A DNA stretch of 45,101 nt from Candidatus Poribacteria bacterium (GTDB lineage Bacteria > Poribacteria > WGA-4E > PCPOR2b), in assembly GCA_028819845.1 (NCBI GenBank), contig JAPPKS010000022.1, forward strand, positions 1-45,101, read 5' to 3'. The translations under genes were made by a program, and so were the position numbers. Within the stretch, counting starts at the first letter, position 1; every line of letters begins with the position of its first letter. A model generated the notes under the pieces. The model did no database searches. It was not told the origin of the DNA and saw nothing but the letters and a program-made list of their open reading frames with translations. Below are positions 1 to 8,618 of this stretch, one piece after another.

Positions 1-204
1 GGTTTTATTACTTAAATCTCGTTAGTTTCTGTCTAAAGGATGGGGGTAAGTTATCTTGAGTTTTGTTCATACATCAAGAAAATTAGGAAAGATGTCTAAT
101 GAATACGTTTAGAAAACCTTCCAATCTACTACAATTTTTCAGGGTACGCGGATACCTCTATCGGAGTGGTTGCTGCCATTAGCCTTAATTGCCGCAGCTT
201 TAAC

Positions 205-233
205 TTGACAATGTTGCATTTATGATTTATACT
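205..233 (+). promoter_or_regulatory. sigma-70 promoter of the tRNA pair
   Basis: A perfect -35 (TTGACA, 205-210) and a -10 (TATACT, 228-233) are separated by 17 bp. Transcription would start near 240, about 25 bp before tRNA-Val. Positions 1-204 show no gene or clear signal. Confidence 0.75.
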
Positions 234-264
234 TTAGTCTCGTCAAAAAGCGGGAGTGAAGTTT

Positions 265-341
265 GGGCGGGTAGCTCAGTTGGCTAGAGTGACGGCCTTA
301 CAAGCCGTAGGTCACAGGTTCGAACCCTGTCCCGCCTACCA
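265..341 (+). tRNA. tRNA-Val (anticodon TAC)
   Basis: A full cloverleaf can be drawn. The acceptor arm GGGCGGG (265-271) pairs with CCCGCCT (331-337). The anticodon stem ACGGC/GCCGT closes a CTTACAA loop, giving anticodon TAC. The T arm carries GGTTCGAAC. The discriminator A338 and the CCA at 339-341 are encoded. It is followed after 18 bp by tRNA-Asp in what is probably one transcript. Confidence 0.96.
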
Positions 342-359
342 CCCGGTGACAAACTTATC

Positions 360-438
360 GGGCTCGTGGTGTAGCTTGGTCGAACACATCTGCCTGTCAC
401 GCAGAAGATCGCGGGTTCAAATCCCGTCGAGCCCGCCA
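360..438 (+). tRNA. tRNA-Asp (anticodon GTC)
   Basis: The acceptor arm GGGCTCG (360-366) pairs with CGAGCCC (428-434), with discriminator G435 and an encoded CCA at 436-438. The anticodon stem TCTGC/GCAGA closes CTGTCAC, giving GTC. It shares the promoter at 205-233 with tRNA-Val and is followed by a terminator. Confidence 0.96.
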
Positions 439-461
439 GCACAAATTTTACGATTTATCTC

Positions 462-497
462 AACCACAGGCTGTAGTCGAGCAACCTGTGGTTTTTT
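462..497 (+). terminator. rho-independent terminator after the tRNAs
   Basis: A perfect 9-bp stem, AACCACAGG (462-470) with CCTGTGGTT (485-493), runs into TTTTTT (492-497). It ends the tRNA transcript 24 bp past tRNA-Asp. A Met codon at 488 that is in frame with serS lies inside it, so it is not the serS start. Confidence 0.88.
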
Positions 498-532
498 CAT
501 ATCTACAGATCGGGAGAAGGAGGAGAGTTTTT

Positions 533-1822
533 GTGTTAGATCTCAAGTTTATTCGAGAAAATTTCGACACAGTGCGAACGATGCTAGAGCAGCGCAAGAT
601 GGACGCACCGTTGGACCAACTCATCAACGCCGACCGTAGATGGCGCGAGTTGATGGGTGAAGCGGAGTCGCTTAGAAGCTATCAAAATTCGGTATCCAAG
701 AAAATCGCCGAACTCAAGAAAACTAAGGGCGATGCGTCCGAACAGATTGCTGAAATGAGGCAGGTATCTCAAAAAATCAAGGAGCTAAATGAGAGCGCGC
801 AAGTAAAAAAGAGTGAAATGGATGAGATTTTAGTTAACATCCCCAACATGCCCCATTCTAGCACGCCGGTCGGCAACAGCGAAGCGGATAATATTGAGGT
901 CAAACGATGGGGCGACGTGCCAAATTTCGATTTTGCACCCAAGCCGCATTGGGAACTTGCGGAGGCGTTGGATATCATCGATTTCAAGCGCGGCGCGAAG
1001 GTTGCGGGCAGTAACTTCGTGCTGTTTAAAGGGATAGGCGCTAAACTAGAGCGCGCGCTGATTAACTTCATGCTCGACCTGCATGTGTCCCAACACGGAT
1101 ATACCGAAGTCTCGCCGCCTTTTGTCGCTAACCGTTCTACAATGACCGGCACGGGGCAGTTGCCTAAATTCGAGGAAGATATGTATCGTTGCGACCGCGA
1201 TGAAGCAAATGAGAGCGGCGATCTCTTTCTAATTCCAACGGCTGAAGTTCCCGTCACAAACATTTTCGCTGGTGAATACTTGGATGGTAAAAATCTCCCA
1301 ATTAATTACACCGCATATACACCCTGTTTTCGGCGCGAGGCCGGGTCGTATGGCCGCGACACGCGAGGTTTGGTCCGTGTCCACCAGTTTGATAAAGTCG
1401 AAATGGTAAAATTCACTCTCCCCGAGACCTCCTACGACGAACACGAACGCTTACTAACCGACGCTGAAGATGTTGTAAAAGCTCTGGAGCTGCCTTACCG
1501 CGTTATCACGCTCTGTACGGCAGATCTTGGGTTCGCTGCCGCAAAATGCTATGATATTGAGGTCTGGACCGCCGCAGAGCAGAAATTTCTCGAGATTTCC
1601 TCGTGCAGCAACTTTGAGGATTTTCAGGCGCGCCGTGCCAATATCCGTTTTCGCCGTGAACCCGGCGCAAAACCGGAATTTGTGCATACGCTTAACGCTT
1701 CCGGGCTTGCGTTGCCGCGAGTGGTTATCGCAATTCTTGAGAATTATCAACAAGTGGATGGAAGCATCCGCATTCCGGAAGTTCTTAAACCTTACATGGG
1801 TGGAGTTGGGAGGATTGAATGA
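533..1822 (+). CDS. serS: seryl-tRNA synthetase
   Basis: Class II aminoacyl-tRNA synthetase that charges tRNA-Ser, and tRNA-Sec where present, with serine in the cytoplasm. The 429-residue product has the family's normal length. It begins LDLKFIREN, followed by the helical coiled-coil arm (about residues 25-110) rich in Lys, Glu and Gln. Motif 2 is seen as [15 protein letters not shown] and motif 3 as [16 protein letters not shown]. The start chosen is GTG at 533: AAGGAGG (517-523) lies 9 bp upstream and the product then begins as in other SerRS, while an in-frame Met at 488 sits inside the tRNA terminator. The stop TGA overlaps the next ATG (ATGA), so translation is coupled to the rhodanese gene. 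SerRS makes Ser-tRNA-Sec, the first step towards selenocysteine, which is a suggestive neighbour for a likely selenoprotein. Confidence 0.97.
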   Translation: MLDLKFIRENFDTVRTMLEQRKMDAPLDQLINADRRWRELMGEAESLRSYQNSVSKKIAELKKTKGDASEQIAEMRQVSQKIKELNESAQVKKSEMDEILVNIPNMPHSSTPVGNSEADNIEVKRWGDVPNFDFAPKPHWELAEALDIIDFKRGAKVAGSNFVLFKGIGAKLERALINFMLDLHVSQHGYTEVSPPFVANRSTMTGTGQLPKFEEDMYRCDRDEANESGDLFLIPTAEVPVTNIFAGEYLDGKNLPINYTAYTPCFRREAGSYGRDTRGLVRVHQFDKVEMVKFTLPETSYDEHERLLTDAEDVVKALELPYRVITLCTADLGFAAAKCYDIEVWTAAEQKFLEISSCSNFEDFQARRANIRFRREPGAKPEFVHTLNASGLALPRVVIAILENYQQVDGSIRIPEVLKPYMGGVGRIE

Positions 1823-2661
1823 ACGGCAAGGGGTATGTTAATCCACAGTTGCTGATATCCGCCGAGGAGTTGAAAAGCAGAATTGATGATACAGACCTCT
1901 GCATTGTGGATACGCGTCCGACACATGAAAATGTTACAGGACGTATTCCGAATGCAATCCATCTAGATCTGTACGGGATTAGTCTCAATGATACGAGCGA
2001 AACCCCGTTTAACGCGTTCATGTGGACGATTGCCCATCTCTTTAGTGCGCGCGGGGTTGATTCCAGAAAAACCATAGTCTGGTATGAGAAAATCTCTGGT
2101 GTCCGCGCTGCGCGGGGCTTCTGGTTCTGTGAGTATTTTGGACATGATAACGTCCGGGTATTAGATGGGGGTTACAATGCCTGGATAACCGCAAAGGGAG
2201 GTGTGAGCTTTGGGGCTACAACACCGGATGAAGTTCCTCCATTTCCGATTAATCCTCAAGCAGACTCGCATATAGGAACGGCCGGCATTCTCGACCAGTT
2301 GAATCAGCGTGATTTCGCTGTGCTTGATACCCGCAGCGGCGATGAACACTATGGACGCATCGCTAGAGCTGCCCGCGGCGGTGCAATTCCTGGGTCGGTT
2401 CACATCGAATGGCTAAACAATCTGGACAAGGATGGAGCGTTTAGGCCGGCGGATGAGTTGCAAGCCATGTACCGTGCCGCAGGTATTACGCCTGAAAAGC
2501 GGGTGATGTGCTACTGACAGGGCGGTTACCGTTCTTCCCACGGCTATCTGGCGCTGAGGTTATTGGGCTATCCAAAGGTCAGCAACTACATCGGGTCGTG
2601 GAAAGAGTGGGGGGATCGGCTGGATTTGCCGATCGAAACACCGAATCATCTTGATTCGTGA
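1819..2661 (+). CDS. two-domain rhodanese sulfurtransferase, probable selenoprotein (in-frame TGA at 2515-2517)
   Basis: Thiosulfate/mercaptopyruvate sulfurtransferase family, moving sulfane sulfur through an active-site residue of the C-terminal domain. Conventional translation stops after 232 residues at TGA 2515-2517, just after VMCY. The same frame continues [18 protein letters not shown] and ends with [13 protein letters not shown] and a second TGA (2659-2661), giving 280 residues, normal for a tandem rhodanese. In the family the motif is YCQGGxRxSH, so the TGA falls exactly on the catalytic cysteine. The N-terminal domain (about residues 10-125) has [13 protein letters not shown] instead of a Cys motif, the usual inactive state, so the TGA residue would be the only catalytic one. 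No frameshift or other stop is seen. A hairpin suited to a bacterial SECIS follows. Alternatives are a Cys-to-stop nonsense mutation or a sequencing error. Other genes here end normally in TGA, so general reassignment of TGA is unlikely. Confidence 0.82.
2537..2567 (+). promoter_or_regulatory. candidate bacterial SECIS hairpin in the rhodanese mRNA
   Basis: Downstream of the in-frame TGA, CCCA (2537-2540) pairs with TGGG (2564-2567). An internal loop follows, then ATCT (2546-2549) pairs with AGGT (2557-2560, one U-G pair), closing the 7-nt loop GGCGCTG (2550-2556). The loop begins 33 nt after the TGA and starts with GG, in line with the known pattern (loop roughly 16-37 nt downstream, a G among its first two bases). 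Folded by eye only, and the upper stem is short. Confidence 0.5.
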
Positions 2662-2708
2662 AATAGTGCAAGCAATCGAAATCGCTCAAGCTACAGTGAA
2701 AGCACACC

Positions 2709-3770
2709 ATGCCAATTTTCTCAGCAGAGACCTTGACGCAGATATGCCTGAAGGTTTTTCGTGCTGCCGGTGTGCCAGATTCGGAGTCAGAAGTCGTGGC
2801 GCGTTCATTGGTTGATGCCAATCTGGTTGGACACCATTCGCACGGTGTCATTCACCTGCCGAAATATATCCAAGAAATAGAGGCTTCCTTAATCCAGCCG
2901 GCGGCGGATATTGAGGTCAGACGAGAGTCTCCATCGACAGCCGTTCTAAATGGCAACTGGGGGTTTGGCCCCGTAATCGCAACACGCGCAGTGGAGTTAG
3001 CTGTGCAAAAAGCAAAAGAGCAGGACATCAGTTCTGTCGTTGCCTTCCGCTGCAATGAAGTGGGAAGGTTGGGAGGCTACGCGTTAAAAGCCGCAGAGCA
3101 GCACATGATCTGTGTCTTGACTGTGAACGACCACGGCGGCGGCCCATGTGTAGCCCCGTTCGGAGGCATTGAGGGCAGGCTTTCGACTAATCCGATTGCC
3201 TGCGCAATTCCCGTCGATGGGCGTGAACCGGTACTTTTAGATATGTCCACTAGTGTTGTTGCTTCCGGGAATATTAGGCTGAGAAAGAACCGGCATGAAA
3301 CCGTTCCAGACGGCTGGCTTATTGATGCTGACGGCAATCCGACAAACGACGTTGATGATTTTTATGGGGTGCTGCCCGGCGCATTGCTCCCTTTCGGAGG
3401 AATTGCCGCCCACAAAGGGTTCGGACTGAGTTTTGTCATAGACATTCTATCGGGCGCATTGACCGGCGCAGGTTGCAGCCGAGATGGTGAAGCAAGAGTC
3501 GGCAACGGTTTATTCGTAATGGCAATCAATATCGCTAGCTTCGCGGATGTCTCCGATTTCAACGAGGAGGTTAAGCGTTTTATTGCATATGTAAAGTCCG
3601 CAAAGAAATCACCCGGTGTTGAGGAGATTCTCATTCCAGGCGAGCGCGGTTTTCGAGAGAAAAATAGACAAAGTCACGAGGGCATCTTAATCGATGACAG
3701 CACATGGACGGCAATCCAAGCGGTTGCGGCGAAATATCAGGTCAGATTGACATCAGTGCCCAGTGGCTAG
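2709..3770 (+). CDS. malate/L-lactate dehydrogenase family oxidoreductase
   Basis: NAD(P)-dependent 2-hydroxyacid/2-oxoacid oxidoreductase of the Ldh_2 (COG2055) type; the exact substrate (malate, L-lactate, ureidoglycolate, 2,3-diketogulonate) cannot be read from sequence. The 353 residues match the family's length. Visible family landmarks are the early HHSHGV around the catalytic His (residues 42-47), the STNPIACAIPV segment, LLDMSTSVVASG and, near residue 235, AHKGFGLS. It lies 47 bp downstream of the rhodanese gene on the same strand and may share its transcript. The ribosome-binding site before ATG 2709 is weak. The last codons (VPSG and stop) lie inside a heptad-type repeat that continues past the gene, so the original C terminus may have been altered by repeat insertion. 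Confidence 0.88.
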   Translation: MPIFSAETLTQICLKVFRAAGVPDSESEVVARSLVDANLVGHHSHGVIHLPKYIQEIEASLIQPAADIEVRRESPSTAVLNGNWGFGPVIATRAVELAVQKAKEQDISSVVAFRCNEVGRLGGYALKAAEQHMICVLTVNDHGGGPCVAPFGGIEGRLSTNPIACAIPVDGREPVLLDMSTSVVASGNIRLRKNRHETVPDGWLIDADGNPTNDVDDFYGVLPGALLPFGGIAAHKGFGLSFVIDILSGALTGAGCSRDGEARVGNGLFVMAINIASFADVSDFNEEVKRFIAYVKSAKKSPGVEEILIPGERGFREKNRQSHEGILIDDSTWTAIQAVAAKYQVRLTSVPSG

Positions 3771-3824
3771 TTGCCCGTGGTCAGTAAATTACAGGCCACT
3801 AACCACGGGCTACTGGTCACGGTT
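3752..3824. repeat. heptad-type dispersed repeat at the Ldh 3' end
   Basis: Repeated units such as CAGTGCCCAGTGGCTAG, GTGGTCAGT, GGCCACTAACCAC and CTACTGGTCACGG, including the inverted pair GCCCGTGGT/ACCACGGGC. It supplies the last codons and stop of the Ldh gene. The same type recurs near 11.3, 11.45, 13.0 and 14.3 kb. Confidence 0.6.
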
Positions 3825-4008
3825 TCAAATGGGGGAGTTACGCAATTTTTGGCAGCAGAGATTTGAGGGTAAAGTTAGTCTATATGGGTTTCGGCGGGAT
3901 AGTCAACACGATTGTTAAATTCGGCAATGAAAAAAACTGGTAGCAAAACGGGACATTTCAGTTTAAGTCGGAATCACCTGAAGCCGGTACCAGAGCGGAT
4001 CCGCAGAA

Positions 4009-4103
4009 AAAATAGGGACATTGAGGGGACATCCAATTCTTGTGTTAGGATGTCGCGCACTGCGTTTTTCACTGGGGTTGCCCATCTCACCCGATATTAT
4101 GCG
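4009..4103 (+). mobile_element. decayed start of a REP-associated (Y1-type) transposase
   Basis: After a stretch with GGGACATTGAGGGGACATCC, an ATG at 4050 opens with MSRTA, then GVAHLTRYY. This recalls the N terminus of RAYT/IS200-like transposases (MSRxARxxxxGVxHHxTQRG) with codons missing. The reading frame does not continue into a recognisable catalytic domain, so this is at most a remnant. The rest of 3825-4008 shows no gene. Recognition is from memory of the family. Confidence 0.35.
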
Positions 4104-5276
4104 TCAGAACGTTTGAAATTCCCCGTCGTGTGCTATCAATATGACGGGATCGTATACGGCGTCGCCGACTGAGTCGAAAGAGAAACTGCCTAGAATAGTC
4201 TTATAATCGCTCGTGGCAGCCAACGCCTCTTGAATCGCATGCGAATCAAATGAGTCCGCCTCAGAGACGGCATTCACCAGAAGTTTCACCGAAGTATACG
4301 CCAATGCACTGAAAACCGACGGCGGTTCACCGTATGCCGCGATGTAGTCCTGAACAAACACCTGATTCCCGGGTGTGTCTGCCGTACTCGTCCACACCGT
4401 AAAGGTAATTGCCCCTTCCGCGGCTGCGCCCGCCTGTTGCACCTCGCTCACACTCATCAGCGGAACGATAAAGGGCACATCGTCCGGAATCCCAACTTCG
4501 CGCCCCTGAACGAGTACCGTCGGCTGGTCAAACGTATTTGCCGCGACAAGAATGGCTTCAGGCTTCAAATCCCAAATCCGGGTCAGTTGGGGGCGGAGAT
4601 CCGCGTCGCGTGTGGTGAAGGTTTCTGTGCTCAAGACCTCGACGCCGAGCGCTGGGAGCGTCTCCGAATACACGGCGTGTGCGCTGCGGGAATACAGGTC
4701 TAGGCTGTCAGCTATTATGGCAACCTTTTGGTATCCAAGTCTTTCCTGTGTAAGCTGCACGCCGCGCGGAATCACTTTGTCCACAGTCAGGTTCACGCGA
4801 AACACAAAGTCGCCGAGAGCGCTCAATCCTTGCGATGCCGATGTCGGCGCGATTGCCACAATCCGGTTTGCCTCTGCCACAGGGAAGGCTATCTCGGTTA
4901 GAGTTGATGTAGCGGGACCCAACAGGGCAACCACTCCGTCCTCATGGATTAGCTTGTTGTATGCGGCGATCGCACCCTCCGGCGTACTCTGATTGTCCTC
5001 CACGATGAAGCGGATATGCCGCGCCGCGTCTTGTGCGCTGTTAATCTCGTCACGCGCAAAATAGAAGCCGTTTAGATACCTGACCAGGGCGGGATCGTCG
5101 GGACCGTCAACGAAGTCACCGGACAGCGGCATTACCACGCCGATGAGGAGTTCGTCCCGAACCGTGCCCGGTGTCTCGATGCCGGACAAATGCGTAGCTA
5201 GTTCTTCACAGCCGCAAAGCCCCACGATGAGCGCGGTGCTGATAAACAATAAACAGATTTTCGATATAGGATTCAC
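4104..5276 (-). CDS. solitary LivK-like substrate-binding lipoprotein
   Basis: Type 1 periplasmic binding protein of the branched-chain amino acid (LivK/LivJ) family, anchored as a lipoprotein. The start chosen is GTG at 5276: GGGAGG lies about 10 bp upstream, and an ATG at 5294 lies before that Shine-Dalgarno. The signal peptide ends in LCGC (lipid Cys at residue 23). Lobe 1 has FIVEDNQSTPEGAIAAYNKLIHEDGV and the ligand loop LGPATS; lobe 2 has IADSLDLYS; the C-terminal block is LGSFSFDSVGDAVYDP. It is clearly a relative of the eight-gene array at 26.7-36.9 kb, about 21 kb away, but lacks the final Glu and is more diverged. No permease or ATPase genes are next to it. The ligand is unknown. 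Confidence 0.85.
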   Translation of the reverse strand: MNPISKICLLFISTALIVGLCGCEELATHLSGIETPGTVRDELLIGVVMPLSGDFVDGPDDPALVRYLNGFYFARDEINSAQDAARHIRFIVEDNQSTPEGAIAAYNKLIHEDGVVALLGPATSTLTEIAFPVAEANRIVAIAPTSASQGLSALGDFVFRVNLTVDKVIPRGVQLTQERLGYQKVAIIADSLDLYSRSAHAVYSETLPALGVEVLSTETFTTRDADLRPQLTRIWDLKPEAILVAANTFDQPTVLVQGREVGIPDDVPFIVPLMSVSEVQQAGAAAEGAITFTVWTSTADTPGNQVFVQDYIAAYGEPPSVFSALAYTSVKLLVNAVSEADSFDSHAIQEALAATSDYKTILGSFSFDSVGDAVYDPVILIAHDGEFQTF

Positions 5277-5484
5277 TATAGTCGAACCTCCCATTTTTTT
5301 GAGTTAGTTGATGGATGGAAGATTCGAAAAGTTGGAACAGCGATGTCTCCGATTGTCCAATCTTCCACTCTGACCGGTGTTACTCCCATACTTTTTTGTT
5401 TTTATAGAACCATTCGCCGCAGGACAAGAGCGACCACCGGGGTTGGCATCCGAGAGATTCTCGTGCCCAATTGCGGCGCTGCCA

Positions 5485-5493
5485 ATTATAACA
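5485..5493 (-). promoter_or_regulatory. possible extended -10 promoter for the LivK-like gene
   Basis: On the minus strand TGTTATAAT is an extended -10 match, with a poor -35. It would give a leader of about 200 nt to the GTG at 5276. It is back to back with the plus-strand promoter at 5523-5551. Confidence 0.35.
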
Positions 5494-5522
5494 CGCTGGG
5501 AGAAATGTTAATAACAAAAAGT

Positions 5523-5551
5523 TTGTCTTGCTTTTGAATGTTTGTTATACT
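5523..5551 (+). promoter_or_regulatory. sigma-70-like promoter upstream of the PQQ membrane gene
   Basis: TTGTCT (5523-5528), a 17-bp spacer and TATACT (5546-5551). The first clear gene downstream starts at 5918. The remaining part of 5295-5917 holds no supported gene. A short open frame (5564-5707) lacks a start codon and ribosome-binding site. Confidence 0.45.
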
Positions 5552-5917
5552 CACGAATAATATCTGAAGGTACGCGAAAAGAAACGTCGAAATCAGAAGC
5601 CGGCGGCAGTAACCGTAGTAGCTGAGATTGAAGTAGCCACCGACCAAGTGATCCAGCCAACAAGCGATCAAAACAAGGAACTCGCCGGGATGGGTTCGCA
5701 GGAATAACGCTTCCGGCAAGTGAATCAGCAGCAAAGCGCCATCAAAAAGAAAATGAATAATTGGGGGTTAGTGAAGACTTTAAAACTATCGCTTCTGGCA
5801 GTCTATCGCATTCGCTAATCGCTCTGTTGAACCCGTATCAGGGTGTGCCTGAATGTGTGTAAGTATAGGTGTAAATCTTTATTTAGCCTGCCTGTATTAG
5901 ACGTAGAGGTGTGACTT

Positions 5918-7504
5918 ATGTTTTCTCGTTCACAAAGGGAGTCGCGCAAGCGCGCGCGTTGGTGGCTTCTTGCTGTCGTCGCGGCGCTCACCGCGCTAGC
6001 CATCATATTCATTTGGGTCTCAGAGGCATCGCACCGGCAAGAACGGGTCATGCAAACAGCACTTGCTGTGTTCGTTTCGTTCACCCTGATGTTGATTTGG
6101 CTGCTATTTTTCTCGCGGCTCCGGTGGAAGAATCGACTAATCTCATTTGCAGCGATTGTCCTGGTGCTGTTCGGCGCAACAAAGCTATTCCGATTTAAGG
6201 GATTTAGCGGGGACTTGGTGCCCTCATGGGAGTGGCGGTGGAAAAAGAGTCCGTCCGAGACCGTTTCTCCAACTCCCTCGGTCGATTCAAATGAAATAGG
6301 GAGTACGGGTGAATCGTCATTGATTGAGGACTATCCGCAGTTTCTTGGACCGAATCGCAATGCGATTCTGGGCGATATTCGATTAGCTCGAGATTGGTCG
6401 AAGCGTCCGCCCCGGTTGATATGGCGCCAACCCATCGGCGCCGGTTGGTCGGGTTTCGCTGTATTTGGAGAATCTGCAGTTACGCAAGAACAGCACGGTG
6501 AACAAGAAACGGTTGTCTGTTACGAATTGAAGACCGGTAAGGTTAAGTGGCGCCATGAAGATAGAACCAAGTACGAAACTGTGCCTGCAGGTGTTGGTCC
6601 CCGTGCAACCCCCACAATCGTGAAAGGCCGTGTCTATTCCTTGGGAGGCACCGGAATCCTAAATTGTCTAGATCTCGCATCGGGAAGGCAGATTTGGTCT
6701 AAGGATATCGTCACCGATAAGGAAGTACCCAATTGGGGTATGAGCGGTTCGCCGCTAGTCTTTGACAATCTCGTTGTGGTCAGCGCCGGCAGGATGAACG
6801 GCGGGTCTTTGGTTGCGTTCAACAGGCATACCGGTGAAGACGTTTGGAGTGCCGGCGATGACCCCGCGGGATACAGTTCACCACTTCTTACAACGCTCGC
6901 CGGTGTCCGCCAAATCCTTATTTTTAATTATGGCAGCGTCTCGGCGCACCAACCGTTTACAGGGAAAATCCTGTGGCGGCACGCCTGGCCGAAGAGTACT
7001 GAATGTGTTGCTCAACCTGTTCCGCTTCCCGGTAACCGCGTTTTCGTTTCGAGTGGTTACGGTATCGGTTGCAAACTCTTTCAAATCCATCAGGATGAGA
7101 GGGGTAATCCCGATGAAGTTGAGGGTTTAAGCCGCTTACGGGCATCTCTCGTTTGGGAAACTCCTCGGTTAAAAGCCAAGTTTACGAACGTGGTTTTCCG
7201 AGATGGATACATTTATGGGCTTGACGACGGTGTGTTGGTGTGTCTGGACGTTGGCAACGGCCAGCGTACGTGGAAACGCGGGCGGTACGGGCATGGTCAA
7301 GTGATATTGGTCGGCGGCCTGCTTCTCGTACAAACCGAATCTGGCGATGTTGTCCTAGTAGAAGCGAATCCAAACACACACCATGAACTCACGCGCTTTT
7401 CCGCATTAAACGGCAAAACGTGGAATAGCCCTGCGCTCGCCGGTTCTTATCTGCTTGTGCGAAATGACAGCGAAGCAGCATGTTATGAATTGCCCTCCGA
7501 CTAA
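5918..7504 (+). CDS. membrane-anchored PQQ-like beta-propeller protein
   Basis: Likely an inner-membrane protein with an extracytoplasmic propeller. Three hydrophobic segments lie at about residues 17-39, 46-66 and 72-90. A Pro/Ser/Thr linker follows, then a PQQ/BamB-like propeller from about residue 137 beginning DYPQFLGPNRNAIL. Repeats end in Trp-containing strands such as TGKVKWRHE, SGRQIWSKD, TGEDVWSAG, TGKILWRHA and NGQRTWKRG. Quinoprotein dehydrogenase catalytic residues were not recognised, so an enzymatic role is doubtful and scaffolding or sensing is as likely. ATG 5918 follows GAGGTG at a proper spacing. A second, unanchored member of this propeller class lies at 19585-20853. Confidence 0.8.
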   Translation: MFSRSQRESRKRARWWLLAVVAALTALAIIFIWVSEASHRQERVMQTALAVFVSFTLMLIWLLFFSRLRWKNRLISFAAIVLVLFGATKLFRFKGFSGDLVPSWEWRWKKSPSETVSPTPSVDSNEIGSTGESSLIEDYPQFLGPNRNAILGDIRLARDWSKRPPRLIWRQPIGAGWSGFAVFGESAVTQEQHGEQETVVCYELKTGKVKWRHEDRTKYETVPAGVGPRATPTIVKGRVYSLGGTGILNCLDLASGRQIWSKDIVTDKEVPNWGMSGSPLVFDNLVVVSAGRMNGGSLVAFNRHTGEDVWSAGDDPAGYSSPLLTTLAGVRQILIFNYGSVSAHQPFTGKILWRHAWPKSTECVAQPVPLPGNRVFVSSGYGIGCKLFQIHQDERGNPDEVEGLSRLRASLVWETPRLKAKFTNVVFRDGYIYGLDDGVLVCLDVGNGQRTWKRGRYGHGQVILVGGLLLVQTESGDVVLVEANPNTHHELTRFSALNGKTWNSPALAGSYLLVRNDSEAACYELPSD

Positions 7505-7561
7505 CTCCGCTGTCTCTGTATCTTCTGACACCTAGAGGCAAGCCAAGGTTATAAATCTGTG

Positions 7562-7590
7562 TTGACAAGGTAAGAAGAGACTGATAGTAT
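7562..7590 (+). promoter_or_regulatory. strong sigma-70 promoter of the LamG gene
   Basis: TTGACA (7562-7567), a 17-bp spacer and TAGTAT (7585-7590). The leader is about 155 nt and contains a small CGGAT/ATCCG hairpin just before the Shine-Dalgarno. Confidence 0.7.
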
Positions 7591-7751
7591 AGACCAAATT
7601 AGCCGATCGCTGGTCAGCAACAGATGTGGTTTCAGGGGTGGATTGAACCGCTTCAGTTCTACGGCAGATCGGGAGGATGTAGTTTTAACAAACTAACCGA
7701 TGTTGTGTTCAACGCACGGATTAATTTTCATCCGTGAAGGAGGATTATGGC

Positions 7752-8603
7752 ATGTTTCGCTGGCAGAACGTTATCGTATCAATTTGCTTGTGTATTGTCA
7801 CAGGTGCCGCGTCGGCTGCACTTTCTGATGGGCTTATCTCAGCCTGGACATTTGACGATGGCACGGCAAACGATAGTTTTGGCAACAATGACGGCGCGCT
7901 CATGGGCGGCGCAGAAATCGTGGATGCCAATCACGCCGGGTTCGGCAATGCCGTTAATTTAAACGGAACAGATGCATTCGTCGAGATTCCGCATAGCGAT
8001 TCGATGAATGCCATGGCTGACGGGTTAACTGCTGCCTGTTGGTTCTTTGTGCGGGGCAACACGCAGGAGTTTCCATCCTTCTTCTGGAAAGGATTGCAAG
8101 TTGGATGGTCTCCCGGTTTTCTGTTTCAGATCAGTTTTCGGCACTCTGGCACCGCTATCATCCATTTCGGCAGTTGTACCGACTCCGTTGAAGGCTGGTT
8201 CAATACAAACGAAGGTGCTGTTGATGACGGCCAGTGGCACCATGTAGCGACCACTGCGGACGGAAAAGAGCTCAACGCCTATTTTGACGGTGAGCAGCGA
8301 ATCGAGTTACAGAGCAGTTTTACGGGCGGGAACGCGCCGCTGCCGCTCGCCGGCCCGTACAACGTCTTTCCAGACCAGCCGATTCGAATCGGAATGAGTC
8401 AGGGACTCGGCGGGAACGCCTTTAACGATCCTGGACCGCTTGAAAGAAGGGCATTCATTGACGGCATGATTGACGAAGCGGTCATTTACTCTCGTGCCTT
8501 GTCGCCGGAAGAGATTAAACAGCTCATGTCGGCGTCAATTGGGACTGGGGTGGATCCGAAAGCGAAATTGGCTGCTATCTGGGCGAATCTGAAAACGTAT
8601 TAG
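7752..8603 (+). CDS. exported LamG/concanavalin A-like domain protein
   Basis: Secreted protein of 283 residues. The signal peptide (about residues 1-22, ending ASA) is followed directly by one LamG-like jelly-roll domain: LISAWTFDDGTANDSFGNN, GNAVNLNGTDAFVEIPHS, TAACWFFVRG, WHHVATTADGKELNAYFDGE and IDEAVIYSRALSPEEIKQLM. These are the usual strands of the LamG_3 family, which binds carbohydrate or serves as an adhesive module. The start is ATG 7752, 8 bp after AAGGAGG (7737-7743); an ATG at 7747 is out of frame. It ends with VDPKAKLAAIWANLKTY, a tail of unknown role. A terminator follows. The start of a truncated paralogue begins 93 bp downstream, so this was probably a tandem pair. Confidence 0.85.
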   Translation: MFRWQNVIVSICLCIVTGAASAALSDGLISAWTFDDGTANDSFGNNDGALMGGAEIVDANHAGFGNAVNLNGTDAFVEIPHSDSMNAMADGLTAACWFFVRGNTQEFPSFFWKGLQVGWSPGFLFQISFRHSGTAIIHFGSCTDSVEGWFNTNEGAVDDGQWHHVATTADGKELNAYFDGEQRIELQSSFTGGNAPLPLAGPYNVFPDQPIRIGMSQGLGGNAFNDPGPLERRAFIDGMIDEAVIYSRALSPEEIKQLMSASIGTGVDPKAKLAAIWANLKTY

Positions 8604-8618
8604 ATGATGAGCTTGAAC

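Noticed and set aside
488-532. Longer N terminus for serS from ATG 488
   Set aside because: The codons lie in the tRNA terminator. GTG 533 has an ideal Shine-Dalgarno and gives the family's normal start.
256-639. Open frame of 127 codons across the tRNA region
   Set aside because: It runs through both tRNA genes and the terminator and has no ribosome-binding site.
1819-2517. Rhodanese as a simple 232-residue protein or frameshifted pseudogene
   Set aside because: The frame beyond the TGA is intact and encodes the conserved active-site and C-terminal motifs with no other lesion, so read-through is favoured, though a nonsense mutation cannot be excluded.
5564-5707. Short basic open frame of 47 codons (KVREKKRRNQKPAAV...)
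   Set aside because: It looks protein-like but has no ATG, GTG or TTG start and no Shine-Dalgarno; at most a gene fragment.
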